From Gulosibacter molinativorax (GTDB lineage: Bacteria > Actinomycetota > Actinomycetes > Actinomycetales > Microbacteriaceae), in contig NZ_CP028426.1 in assembly GCF_003010915.2 (NCBI RefSeq), positions 2,294,001 to 2,358,000 on the forward strand: a stretch of 64,000 nt of DNA. Reading direction: 5' to 3'. The translations under genes and the position numbers were made by a program. Positions 29,061 through 38,400 of the stretch are shown here, one piece after another. Position 1 is the stretch's first letter. Every line of letters begins with the position of its first letter. The notes beneath the pieces were generated by a model, which saw nothing but the letters and a program-made list of their open reading frames with translations, had not been told where the DNA came from and ran no database searches.

Positions 29061-30293
29061 CTAGCTGGCTTTGAGCGCATCCTTGAGCTTGACCTTGGGG
29101 CCCGTGCGCAGGATCGAATTCTCGTAAATCCGGCCCGCGAGCCACAGCGCCGCGAGCACCGTAGCGACGAGGATCGCGAGGGCAACGTAAGGCTCCCACC
29201 ACGCGACACCGGTGTTGAACATCCGAATCGGCATCGCCACGGGCGACGAGAACGGGATGTAGCTTAGCCACGTCATGACCGCCTCGTTCTGGTTCGCAAA
29301 CACGATGAGGAAGTACGGCAGCATCACCAGCATGCTGAGCGGCGAGGTGACGCTCGCGACGTCCTCCGGGCGCGACACCGTGGCCGCGAGCGCCGCGTAG
29401 AGCGACGCAAACAGCACAAATCCGATAACGAAGAGCACCACGAACCAGATGAGCGGCGCACCAAGCAGGTCGAGCAGATTCGTTTGGCCGGAGATGGCGA
29501 AGCACACGAGCGCAACGATCACGATGCTCGCGACCTGCCCCACCGCGAGGATGGTCCCGCCAATAATCTTGCCCGCGAGCACCGTTGTGGGCTTCACCGT
29601 CGACAGCAGCAGCTCGACGATGCGAGAGGCCTTTTCCTCGATCACGGTCTGGGCGATGCGCTGGCTAAACATCATGATCGCCATGAAGTACACGAGCGCA
29701 AACGCCGTCGACATGAGGAACAGAAACATGAAATCCTGCGCGGCGTCTTGCTGCAAGAATCCCTGCACTGGCGAGTAGGTCAGCAGGCTGTCAACCGAGG
29801 TCGGCACCGAAGTCTCGCCGATCAGCACCATCGGCTGCAGCGCGAGGGTGCCCCCATCAAGACTCTGGTCAAGTGCTGCGCCATCGTTGCCGTAGAGCTC
29901 GAGCGTCGCAGCTTCCGCGCCCGACACCAGCGCGACCTGGGCATCCCCGTTTCGAACCGCATCCACAGCCGCAGTCGCGGAATCGGCCCCGGTGAAGACA
30001 ATGTTCGAGTCGGCGCCGAGCACCCCGAGTTGTTCGACATCGACCGTCGAGGCCACGACGACCTCGTCACCGCCCACGACCATCGACTCCATGAACTTGC
30101 CGATGAATCCCTGGGCGAGGATGCCGATTGCGACCACGACGAGCACGATGACGAAGCTCCACACGAACGCCTTGGAGCGCAGGGTCGTGTCTACCTCGCG
30201 CTTCGCGATGAGGCGGATGCCCTGGGCTCGGCTCAGGGGCTGAGCGAGGGTCTGCGCTTTGGCGGGGCTCTGGGGCTTCTCGCGTTCTGACAT
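29061..30293 (-). CDS. ABC exporter permease, NatB-like
   Basis: A 410-aa ABC-2 type membrane subunit. After a cytoplasmic start (GIRLIAKREVDTTLRSKAFVWSFVIVLVVVAIGILAQGFIG) comes a large extracytoplasmic domain, residues about 65-195, and then five hydrophobic segments. The coupling motif is QTVIEEKASRIVELLLSTVKPTTVLAGKIIGG, typical of NatB/YhaP-type sodium or drug extruders. Its first base coincides with the last base of the ATPase gene upstream, so they are coupled. Substrate unknown. Confidence 0.82.
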   Translation of the reverse strand: MSEREKPQSPAKAQTLAQPLSRAQGIRLIAKREVDTTLRSKAFVWSFVIVLVVVAIGILAQGFIGKFMESMVVGGDEVVVASTVDVEQLGVLGADSNIVFTGADSATAAVDAVRNGDAQVALVSGAEAATLELYGNDGAALDQSLDGGTLALQPMVLIGETSVPTSVDSLLTYSPVQGFLQQDAAQDFMFLFLMSTAFALVYFMAIMMFSQRIAQTVIEEKASRIVELLLSTVKPTTVLAGKIIGGTILAVGQVASIVIVALVCFAISGQTNLLDLLGAPLIWFVVLFVIGFVLFASLYAALAATVSRPEDVASVTSPLSMLVMLPYFLIVFANQNEAVMTWLSYIPFSSPVAMPIRMFNTGVAWWEPYVALAILVATVLAALWLAGRIYENSILRTGPKVKLKDALKAS

Positions 30294-31198
30294 CAGCGAA
30301 TCTCCTTAAAGATGGTGGAGAGACGGACGAGTTCGTGGTTGAACCTGCGAACCGGCCCGCGCGCGACCGCCTCGCGCAGGATCTCCTGGCCTCGCGCATC
30401 CGTGTCGTCGGTGTCGGCGTCGGCGTCGGCGTCGATGCGGAACAGCAAGTCATCGCCCTCGCGTGAAACCTCGGTGACGTCGCCCCGGGAGAGGAGCCAC
30501 GCATCCTCGTCGATCGCGATGCGGAAGAGCCCGCGCGAGTGCTGTTCCTGCAGACCGACGCGCGAGCCGGTCGCTTTGATCTCGCCGTCGCCGATGATCA
30601 CGAGTTCGTCGCTGAGCCGCTCGACCACATCCAGCTGATGGGAGGAGAACAACACGGGCACGCCGCGCGCGGCCTGCTCCTGCAGCACCCCGAGGACGAC
30701 GTCGACGGCGATCGGGTCGAGGCCCGAAAACGGCTCGTCGAGGATGAGGAACTCGGGTTCGTGGACCAGCGACACGCAGATCTGCGCCCGCTGCTGGTTA
30801 CCGAGCGAAAGCGCCTCGACGTTGTCGTTCGCACGCTCGCCCAGGCCCACGCGCTCGAGCAGCTCATCCGCGCGCTTGGCCGCGGTCACCTTGTCGAGAC
30901 CGTGCAGCTGCGCGAAATAGATGACCTGCTCGCGCACCTTCATCTTCGGGTAGAGGCCGCGCTCCTCGGGCATGTAGCCGAAACGGGTGCGATCGGTATC
31001 GGTGATCGGCCGGCCCTCGAAGAGTACTTCGCCCTGCGTCGGGCGAATCAGGCCGAGGATCGCGCGCATCGTCGTGGTCTTGCCCGCACCATTCGCGCCC
31101 ACGAAGCCAGTGAGGTGGCCGCCAGTGACGGTGAAGCTGACGTCGCGCAGGACTTGCCTGTCGCCGTACCAGTGGCTGATTCCCCGGACGTCAAGCAC
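30293..31198 (-). CDS. ABC exporter ATPase, NatA-like with DUF4162 tail
   Basis: A 301-aa ATPase: Walker A GANGAGKTTT, Q-loop and YMPEERGLYPKMKV (the usual NatA sequence), signature LSLGNQQRAQI, Walker B FLILDEPFSGLDP, H-loop SSHQLDVVE, then a C-terminal DUF4162-like domain. Its signature reads LSLGNQ instead of LSGGQ, a normal variant in this subfamily. GTG start 31198 is preceded by GGGGAGAG. Forms the exporter with the downstream permease. Confidence 0.85.
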   Translation of the reverse strand: MLDVRGISHWYGDRQVLRDVSFTVTGGHLTGFVGANGAGKTTTMRAILGLIRPTQGEVLFEGRPITDTDRTRFGYMPEERGLYPKMKVREQVIYFAQLHGLDKVTAAKRADELLERVGLGERANDNVEALSLGNQQRAQICVSLVHEPEFLILDEPFSGLDPIAVDVVLGVLQEQAARGVPVLFSSHQLDVVERLSDELVIIGDGEIKATGSRVGLQEQHSRGLFRIAIDEDAWLLSRGDVTEVSREGDDLLFRIDADADADTDDTDARGQEILREAVARGPVRRFNHELVRLSTIFKEIR

Positions 31199-31278
31199 GT
31201 CACTCTCCCCTACTTTTGCGACCCGATCTCGGCCTCGAAAATAACACGACGCTCAGCACGGCCCTGTCAATGCCCTGT

Positions 31279-31326
31279 TAGTTCGACACGAGGCTAGTTC
31301 GACACGAGGCTAGTTCGACACGAGCG
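31279..31326. repeat. 16-bp tandem repeat at the 3' end of the receiver gene
   Basis: Units at 31279-31294 and 31295-31310 are identical (TAGTTCGACACGAGGC), and a third at 31311-31326 differs only in its last two bases. The third unit is the final codons and stop of the receiver gene (minus strand LVSN-stop), so the two outer copies duplicate the gene end with its stop codon. Confidence 0.85.
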
Positions 31327-31684
31327 CCGCGCGGAACGCCATCACGATCGACTCGGGTGTCGCGTATTTCGCGACCACCGCATCCGCCCCGACCGCTTCG
31401 CCCTCGTGCGAGACATCGCCGTCCTTGCTGCCGACGAGCAGAAGGATGCGCGGCTGGCGAATGTCGGACATCGCGCGAACGCGTCGGGTCACTTCGAGGC
31501 CGTCGACGCCCTCCATCCGCGCGGCGATGCACAGCACGTCGGGGTTGAGAGTCCGCACGAGTTCGATCGCGTTCTCGCCGCAGTCGGTCTCGCCGATCAC
31601 CTGGAAATCCGGCTGGGCGTGCAGGATCAGCGAAATGCCCGCTCGTATGAGTCGGTGCGGATCCACCAACACCACATCAGCCAT
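31310..31684 (-). CDS. Stand-alone receiver-like protein lacking the phosphoacceptor Asp
   Basis: A 124-aa CheY-like fold without an output domain (MADVVLVDPHRLIRAGISLIL). The first-strand acidic site is reduced to VDP. The usual phosphorylated Asp after strand 3 is replaced: PDVLCIAARMEGVDGLEV where PDVxxxDxxMPxxDG is expected. The late Lys is kept (VVAKYATPE). It therefore probably works by phosphorylation-independent binding, or is decaying. No HTH tail follows. ATG 31684 was chosen; a GTG at 31693 has a closer GAGAGG and is possible. No histidine kinase is nearby. Confidence 0.75.
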   Translation of the reverse strand: MADVVLVDPHRLIRAGISLILHAQPDFQVIGETDCGENAIELVRTLNPDVLCIAARMEGVDGLEVTRRVRAMSDIRQPRILLLVGSKDGDVSHEGEAVGADAVVAKYATPESIVMAFRAALVSN

Positions 31685-31808
31685 CCGCCGCACCGCCCTC
31701 TCCGATCGCCTGTGCGCGACGGTATTCCCTGATGGTTACCGATACCTGGCCCCGTAAGACACCATCCGTTCATATTCATAGAGCGGATAGACTGCCAGGG
31801 AGCACCTC

Positions 31809-32384
31809 ATGAGAAACATCAGCACGCGACTTCTGATCGCCTGTGCCGCCATCGGCGTCGCGGGCGGTGTGCTGTTCACGGCGCACGCGTGGATCGGTGG
31901 CCTGACCGTCAACACGATTCCGTTTCTCTACGGCATCACGATGGGCCTCTACTTCTTGCCGGGTGCGCTCGCCCAGGCGCTCTTCCACCGCGGCGGCGTC
32001 GCGCTGCTCACCGCATCCCTCTCTGGACTCGTCGCGAGCCCGTTCCAGCCCATCGGCTTTCTCGCGTTCCTCATCGGCATCGTGATCGGGCTCATCCAGG
32101 AGCTGCCGTTCCTCATTGCCAGGTATCGCGTCTGGAAGACCTGGCTATTCCTGGTCAGCGGGCTGGTGAGCGGCCTGCTCACAATGGGTGCCGCGTTCGG
32201 CATTCTCGGCGGCCAGAACTACAATCTCGGCGGCACCATCCTCGTGGTCGCCTCGTTCTTTATCTCCCCCGTGATTTTCACCGGCATCGCGCTCTGGCTG
32301 GCCCGCGCGCTCGACCAGGCTGGGGTCGCGCGGGGTTTACGCGCGGACGAGCGCCGCGGCGACGGACGCCAGGTCGACGATTGA
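31809..32384 (+). CDS. ECF importer substrate-capture (S) subunit, YkoE-like
   Basis: A 191-aa protein with about six hydrophobic segments, starting MRNISTRLLIACAAIGVAGG and including FQPIGFLAFLIGIVIGLIQELPFLIARYRVWK. Its length, topology and the following A and T genes fit YkoE-type S components, which bind thiamine precursors (HMP/thiamine). GGGAG stands six bases before the ATG. Its TGA stop overlaps the TTG start of the ATPase gene. No TPP riboswitch is seen upstream, so the vitamin assignment rests on family resemblance only. Confidence 0.8.
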   Translation: MRNISTRLLIACAAIGVAGGVLFTAHAWIGGLTVNTIPFLYGITMGLYFLPGALAQALFHRGGVALLTASLSGLVASPFQPIGFLAFLIGIVIGLIQELPFLIARYRVWKTWLFLVSGLVSGLLTMGAAFGILGGQNYNLGGTILVVASFFISPVIFTGIALWLARALDQAGVARGLRADERRGDGRQVDD

Positions 32385-34243
32385 GCGACGAGCTCATCCG
32401 CGTCGACTCCCTCAGCATCACCCACCGCGACGCGAGGCGCCCCACGCCCGAGAACGTCTCCTTTGCTGTCCGCCCCGGTGAGGCCCTGCTCATCTTGGGC
32501 CCCTCGGGATGCGGCAAGTCGACGCTTTCGCTCGCGCTGAACGGGCTCGTGCCGAAGGATGTGTGGGCGAATGTGTCGGGGCGCGTCACGCTCTCGGGCC
32601 ACGACCTCGAGTCGCTCGAGCTCCCCGAGACGAGCCAATACGCGGCAATGGTCTTTCAGGATCCGGACTCGCAGATGGTCGCCGCGACCGTGTTCGACGA
32701 GGTCGCGTTTGGCCCCGAGAACCTGTGCGTCCCCGCCGACGAGATCGAGCGACGGGTGACGGATGCGCTGCACGAGGTCGGCCTCTGGAGTCGCCGCCAC
32801 GATGCTCCCGAGCTGCTCTCGGGCGGCGGTCGGCAGCGGCTCGCGATCGCGGCGGCGCTCGCCCAGGGCGCGCCGCTGATCGTCTTGGACGAGCCGACCG
32901 CGAACCTCGACCCGCGCGGCGCCCGCGATGTGTACGAGGTGCTCGGCCGGTTGCTGGACGCGCGGAAGCTCGGTGTCGTGCTCGTGGAGCACAACCTCGA
33001 CGAGGCGCTGCGCATCGCGACCTCGGTGCTCGTGCTGGATGCGTCGGGTCACGTCGCGTTCACCGGCTCGCCTCGCGAGGTGTTCACGACGCATCGCGAG
33101 GAGCTCTCGCGGCTCGGGGTGTGGCTGCCGATCGCGACCGCGGTTGGCGCGCAGCTGCGCGATGCCGGGTGGGATATCCCGCGGTTGCCGCTGACGATTT
33201 CTGAGTTGCGCGGACAGCTCACGGGGCCCGCGATTGTCGATGACTACGACGTGCCGACCGGCGAGATCGACATGCGGGCGGTGCTGGGGGATGCTGCGCC
33301 GGCCGAGCCTGTCGAGGTGCCCGAGGCTTCGACAGGCTCACCCACCGGGATCGCGACTAGTTCACCCACCGGCCCGCTCTCCGTGATCCGAGACCCGGCC
33401 GAGCCCATCCTCAGCGCCCGAAACCTGAGCATCCGCCGCGGCCGAAGCGAGGTCGTGCACGACGTCTCGCTCGACATCCCCGCCGGCGCGTTCGTCGGCG
33501 TCGTCGGGCCGAACGGTGCCGGCAAGACCACGCTGCTGCAGGCCCTTGCCGGAATCGAGGCGCCGCCGCGGGGCACCGTGTCGGTCGATGGCCGCGACGT
33601 CGCGCGCCTGCGCGTGCGCGAGCTGCGCGACCGCATCGGCTACGTCTTCCAGAATCCCGAACACCAGTTTCTCGCGAACACAGTCCGCGATGAGCTCTCG
33701 CTCGAGCTGCGCTCGCAGGGCTTCAGCGACGACGCGATCGCCCAGCGCACCGAGCACACGCTCGAGCGCTTCAGCCTTGCGGAACTGGCCGACGCGCATC
33801 CATTCGTGTTGTCGGGCGGCCAGAAGCGACGGCTTTCGGTCGCCACCGCCCTCGTGTCGGGCGCCCCCGTGCTCGTGCTCGACGAGCCCACGTTCGGGCA
33901 AGACCAGGCGCGCGCCGCCGAGCTCATCGAGATGCTCGCCGAGTTGAACGCCGCCGGGACGACCGTCATCATGGCGACGCACGATCTGCAGCTCGCGGCC
34001 GAGGTCACGGACCTCCTGCTCGTCGTGACCGACGGCACGATCGCCGCGTTCGGCCCGACCCCGCAGGTGCTCGCGGGCGACGTTCTGGAGGAATCCGGTC
34101 TCGGTCTGCCGCCGCTCGCCACCGCGTTCCGCGGGTTGGATGCGCAGCCACGCCTCGCGGGCATCACCCGCTTCCGCGATCTCCCGGGCTATACGCCGGA
34201 TGCTTCACCGCTGCATCAGTTCGGTGGGCTGCGGGATGTCTAA
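32381..34243 (+). CDS. ECF importer energising subunit, two fused ABC ATPase domains (YkoD-like)
   Basis: A 620-aa fusion of two ATPase domains. Domain 1 has Walker A GPSGCGKST, signature LLSGGGRQRLAIA and Walker B LIVLDEPTANLDP. Domain 2 has Walker A GPNGAGKTT, signature LSGGQKRRLSVA and Walker B VLVLDEPTFGQDQ. A linker of about 60 residues joins them (EPVEVPEASTGSPTG..), encoded partly by a REP-like palindrome. TTG 32381 is the start; upstream sequence in that frame is antisense-like noise over the S gene. It powers the YkoE/YkoC membrane pair and overlaps both neighbours, so the three genes are tightly coupled. Confidence 0.87.
   Translation: MSDELIRVDSLSITHRDARRPTPENVSFAVRPGEALLILGPSGCGKSTLSLALNGLVPKDVWANVSGRVTLSGHDLESLELPETSQYAAMVFQDPDSQMVAATVFDEVAFGPENLCVPADEIERRVTDALHEVGLWSRRHDAPELLSGGGRQRLAIAAALAQGAPLIVLDEPTANLDPRGARDVYEVLGRLLDARKLGVVLVEHNLDEALRIATSVLVLDASGHVAFTGSPREVFTTHREELSRLGVWLPIATAVGAQLRDAGWDIPRLPLTISELRGQLTGPAIVDDYDVPTGEIDMRAVLGDAAPAEPVEVPEASTGSPTGIATSSPTGPLSVIRDPAEPILSARNLSIRRGRSEVVHDVSLDIPAGAFVGVVGPNGAGKTTLLQALAGIEAPPRGTVSVDGRDVARLRVRELRDRIGYVFQNPEHQFLANTVRDELSLELRSQGFSDDAIAQRTEHTLERFSLAELADAHPFVLSGGQKRRLSVATALVSGAPVLVLDEPTFGQDQARAAELIEMLAELNAAGTTVIMATHDLQLAAEVTDLLLVVTDGTIAAFGPTPQVLAGDVLEESGLGLPPLATAFRGLDAQPRLAGITRFRDLPGYTPDASPLHQFGGLRDV
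33305..33339. repeat. REP-like palindrome inside the ECF ATPase linker
   Basis: Arms GAGCCTGTCGA (33305-33315) and TCGACAGGCTC (33329-33339) form an 11-bp inverted repeat. The TTCGACAGGCTC word is the same type as in the RND gene near 44.1 kb. It falls exactly in the flexible linker between the two ATPase domains and keeps the frame open. Confidence 0.75.
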
Positions 34244-35081
34244 GCGCTCCACGAAGGCCCGAACCGGGCAGCGACTCGACCGGCCGTCGATCGAAGAAGC
34301 CGACGCCCTTGGGCTGCCGCTGCTCCACCGCATCCATCCCCTGGCGAAGCTCTTCGCTGCGATGGTGCCGATGATCGGCGTCTTCTTTGTCGGCGGCGTC
34401 TGGATTCCCGCGGGACTGGCCGTGATGTCGATCGTGCTGCTGCTGTTCGGTTCGTCGATGCGGTGGGTCGCGCGGATCGCGATGATCATCGGTTTTCCGC
34501 TCGCCGCGCTGGTGCTCTCCGTCACCCTCGGCATCTGGATTGACGCCGAGGACGTGTCGGACACGCGGCCGCTGCTCTCGATCGGCAATTGGACGTTCTA
34601 CGAGGGCGCCTGGTTGATCGGCCTCGAGACGGCGTGCCGAATAGTGGCGATCGTGGCGCTCGCGATGCTGAGTGGTTCGACGACCTCCGGCGGCGACTTC
34701 GTGCGCGCGCTCGTGCAGCAGTTGCGTGTGCCATATCGCTATGGCTACGCGGGGCTCGCAGCGCTGCGCTTCGTGCCGCGGTTCAAGCTCGAACTCAGCG
34801 TGATCCGGCAGGCGCATCGCGCGCGCGGTATCGCGTTCGGCCGCGGCCCGTTCGGGTGGATTCGCCGACAGCTTTCGTCGCTGATCCCGCTCCTCGCGGC
34901 GGCGCTGCGCCACTCCGATCGCGTCGCGCTGTCGATGGATGCGCGCGGCTTCGGCTTCCGCGAGACCCGCACCGAGCGGCACATACTGCACGTGCTCCCC
35001 CGCGACTGGGTGTTCGGGTGCGCAGTGCTGCTCGTCGCGGCCGCGATCTTCGTGAGCGGAGTCGCGCTCGGGCTTGCGTAG
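34236..35081 (+). CDS. ECF importer transmembrane (T) subunit, YkoC/CbiQ-like
   Basis: A 281-aa T component starting MSKRSTKARTGQRLD. It has several membrane helices and the two coupling-helix motifs with Ala-Arg-Gly type cores, seen as AHRARGIAFGRG and SMDARGFGFRETRTERH. It overlaps the ATPase gene end by eight bases. With the S and A genes it completes a dedicated (group I) ECF transporter of vitamin type. The stop is followed directly by a repeat-filled region. Confidence 0.85.
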   Translation: MSKRSTKARTGQRLDRPSIEEADALGLPLLHRIHPLAKLFAAMVPMIGVFFVGGVWIPAGLAVMSIVLLLFGSSMRWVARIAMIIGFPLAALVLSVTLGIWIDAEDVSDTRPLLSIGNWTFYEGAWLIGLETACRIVAIVALAMLSGSTTSGGDFVRALVQQLRVPYRYGYAGLAALRFVPRFKLELSVIRQAHRARGIAFGRGPFGWIRRQLSSLIPLLAAALRHSDRVALSMDARGFGFRETRTERHILHVLPRDWVFGCAVLLVAAAIFVSGVALGLA

Positions 35082-35087
35082 CGGTCG

Positions 35088-35371
35088 CTAGGAACAACGA
35101 GACGACTTTGCGTCGGGCGTTCCGCAGGCCCGGCACTCGATGCACTCTGACGCCGCGCAACGACATCCAGCGACGACTTTGCGGCGGGCCTCGCGCAAGT
35201 CCGTCACTCAATGCATCCCGAAGCCACGCAACAACATCCAGCGACGGATCTACATGGGTGGCCCCGCAGGCCCGGCACTCGATGCACTCGGACGCCGCGC
35301 AACGACATCCAGCGACGGATTCACTTGGGTGACCCCGCAGGCCCGGCACTCAATGCATTGCGGATCTCGCG
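35088..35371. repeat. 71-bp tandem repeat, four degenerate units
   Basis: Units at about 35088-35158 (diverged), 35159-35229, 35230-35300 and 35301-35371 are each 71 bp. Conserved blocks are GGCACTCGATGCACT and CATCCAGCGACGG; the sequence between them varies more. The region of 375 bp between the ECF T gene and the lamin-tail gene holds only this repeat and the hairpin that follows. The same period and motifs recur at 51295-51464. Confidence 0.88.
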
Positions 35372-35374
35372 AAT

Positions 35375-35429
35375 GACAACGAGCGACCGATTTGCGGAGG
35401 GGGACTCCGCAAATCGGTCGCTCGTTGTC
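35375..35429. terminator. 25-bp perfect hairpin after the lamin-tail gene
   Basis: Arms 35375-35399 and 35405-35429 pair perfectly over 25 bp with a 5-nt loop; the core is CGATTTGCGGAG and its complement. It lies 27 bp after the stop of the minus-strand surface-protein gene and at the end of the 71-bp repeat array, so it can act as a bidirectional terminator. Its base sequence is related to the repeat units (TTTGCGG, CTCCGCAAA). Confidence 0.7.
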
Positions 35430-35456
35430 GTTACCGCCGTTGTCGTTCCTGCGTTG

Positions 35457-38400
35457 CTACTCGGTCTCTGCCGGAGCGACCGTTGAGTCGCCCCGACGGC
35501 GTAGGAAGAACAGCACCGCACCGGCGGCTACGAGGAGTCCGCCAAGGATGAGCACCCAGGTAAGGGGCTCTGCACCGGTCTGCGCAAGGCCGTCGTTGCT
35601 GCCTGAGTCGGTCTGGCCCGCGTCGGTCGCAGTGTCGTCGCCACCGTTCGAGCCGGATGCGCCGCCAGCGTTCACGTCGTCACCGGAGCCGTCGCCATTG
35701 TTACCAGCATCGGTATCGGATGCGCCGTTGTCGTCGCCCGACGCCGCATCGCTACCCGCGGTCGCTGCGTCGCCACTGGTGTTGTCGTCGCCGGCTACAT
35801 TGTCGTCACCGGCAGCGCTGTCGTCACCAGCAGCGCTGTCGTCACCAGCAGCGTTGTCGTCACCAGCAGCGCTGTCGTCACCGGCAGCGTTGTCGTCAGC
35901 GTTTGCCGAGTCATCGCCGGTTGCTGAGTCATCACCGGCCGCAGTGTCATCGCCGTTCGCCGTGTCGTCACCCGAAGCCGTGTCGTCGCCCGAAGCGCTG
36001 TCATCGCCCGAAGCGCTGTCATCACCCGCAGCCGAGTCATCACCCGAAGCCGAGTCATCACCCGTGGCGTCTGCATCACCCGTGGCGTCGCCACCGTTGT
36101 CCGGCAGCTCGCACGGCAGCGGCGCGGTGCGCAGCGACTCGGGCATCACGCCGTCGGCAAACCACCACGCGGGACGCTGGCCATCGACGCAGTACTCGAT
36201 CGGCGAGGTCGCGAAACCCTCGTTGTTGATGTTCGGCATCGAGGCCGGGCGCTCAACGTGCAGCACCGACGGCGACGAAGTGCCATCGAACGAAACCTGC
36301 GCGAGGCGACCGTTGTAGCCGTCATCCGCTTCAACCCAGAGCACGCCGAGCACCGAGTCGTAGTCGAGGCCCATCGCGCCACCGATCTGCGCGTCGATGT
36401 CGGCAATCTGCACTGCCGAACCGTCCTCGTTCAGCACGTAGGCGTATACGTGGCCGTTGTCCTCGAGCGCGACGAAGAAGACACCGTCGGAAACCGCATC
36501 CGGATACACCGAGGGGTCGAAGCCCGAGCCGGTGTTCGCATCCACGAGCTGCCCCGCGACGATGTCGTTCGAGACCCACTCGACGGCCTCGATGCCCATG
36601 TTCGCCGAGACGGCGGGGAGCGAAGAGGTGAGGTCCCATTCGGCGTCGGCCACGATGTCCGGGCCAGCCTTGTTCGGGTCGACTGCGAGAATCGCGTTGA
36701 AGTTTACGCCCTTGGCCGAGTTGTCGCGCTCGACGGCAAGGTACACCGTGCCGGATGCATCCAACGTGATGCCCTCGGAGTCGGGGCCGGCTGCCGAAGC
36801 ATCCGCCGCATCCTTCTGGAACCGTACGCGCTTGCCGTCTGCCCAGTCGTCCGCGAACGCCACCGAACCGTCAACGGCCGCGTCGAGCTTCCAGATCGTG
36901 CCGGTGCCGTTGTCGACCGCCCAGAGCGCACCCTCGTGGAAGTCGAGGCCGGAGGAGTCCTCAAGGAACATCGGTGCCGGGTCGAGCACGGTCACCGCGT
37001 CGGCGCCGGGCCACGCCTCAACCGCGGGGATGCCGGGGCACGAGTTGATTGCGCCTGGGGTCGGTGCCGAGGTGGCGGCGAAGTTTCCGGTCGCGCTCGG
37101 GCAGCGGCCCCACGTGTGTTCGGCGTGGCCTTCCCACGACGTCTCTTCGACGATGTTCTCGCCTTCGAAGATGCGCACCGAGTCGTTGCCGCCGAGGCCG
37201 AAGCCGAATTCCGTCTCGGTGATCACGAGGTAGCCGGCGGCCTCGATCGAGGTGCCCGCCGGGATCACGTACTCGTGTGTGTCGTCGTTGTCCTTGATGA
37301 CGAGGCCCGACACATCGAGCGGCTCGTTGTTGCGCGGGTTCACGAGCTCGATCCAGTCATCTCCACCGTCTGCATCCGAAGACTCGACTTCGTTGAGCAC
37401 GACCGGGTTGCCGCACGCGTTGAGCTGGCCCTTGGTCGAGATCTCGGTGTCGACGAATTCGCCGGTGCCGTCCGGGCAACGCGAGAGAGAACCGGCGGCG
37501 TGCGCCGCGTAGGTGTGCTCATCGATGGTCTGGCCCGCCGCATCCCGCACGGTCGCGGTGTCGCCGTTGCCGAGGCCGAAGTCAAAGTGCGTCAGTTCCT
37601 CAAACACAAACAGCTCGCCCGGCTGCAGGATGGTGCCTGCCTCAAGCGGGGTCACGTCGGATGCGTGGCCGAACGGGTCGTTGTCCATCACGGTCCAGCC
37701 AGAGATATCGACCGGGGTCGCGCCCGTGTTGATGATCTCGACCCAGTCGCCCGGAGTTCCGCCGTTCGACTCGATCTCGTTGATCGCGACATCGGGCGTG
37801 ATGCACTCGTTTGCCGCACCAGGCGTCGGATGCGTGAGACCAAATTCGCCGGTCGTGTCAGGGCAGCGACCGATTGTCGCGAGCGCCGCGTCACCGTCAA
37901 CGGCAGCGTGCTCGGTCCACGAGGTCTCCTGGATGAGCGTACCCGCCGCGTCGTACACGCGGATCGAGTCGCCCGAGCCGATGCCGATCGCGGCCTCGAA
38001 GGTGTTCTCGGCCCACGCGCCGGTCTGGTCGTCGTAAACGAGCCCGACGGTGCCAGCCTCGACAACGAGGTACTCACCCGGCTGGATGCTCGAGCCGGCT
38101 GGGAAGCGCCAGCGGTGGTCATCGGAGTTGTCGCGGATTTCGAAGCCCGAAACATCGAGCGCCTCGGCGCCAGGGTTCACGAACTCGAGCCAGTCGGCGG
38201 GGCTCGAGTCGATCTCGTTCAGGATGAGCTCGGCCTCGGCCACCACGAGTGGCTCGCAGTTGTTCGCGGAGCCCAGCGTCAGCTCACTCGCGTGCGCCCA
38301 GTCACCCGAGCCGTCGGGGCAGCGCGCCCACACCATGAGGGGTGCGGTGTTCTCGTAGTCCATCGAGTCCACGACGGTGCCTGCGCCGTCGAGCAGCGTG

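Noticed and set aside
32219..33094. Minus-strand frames opposite the ECF ATPase
   Set aside because: Antisense of the Walker and signature regions of a clear ABC gene; no domain of their own.
35088..35371. CRISPR array from the 71-bp units
   Set aside because: The whole 71 bp repeats with scattered changes. There is no split into constant repeat and unique spacer, and no cas genes are nearby.
35640..36090. Short regular repeats resembling a CRISPR array
   Set aside because: They are in frame, encode GDDSA/GDDTA units of the surface protein and lack unique spacers.
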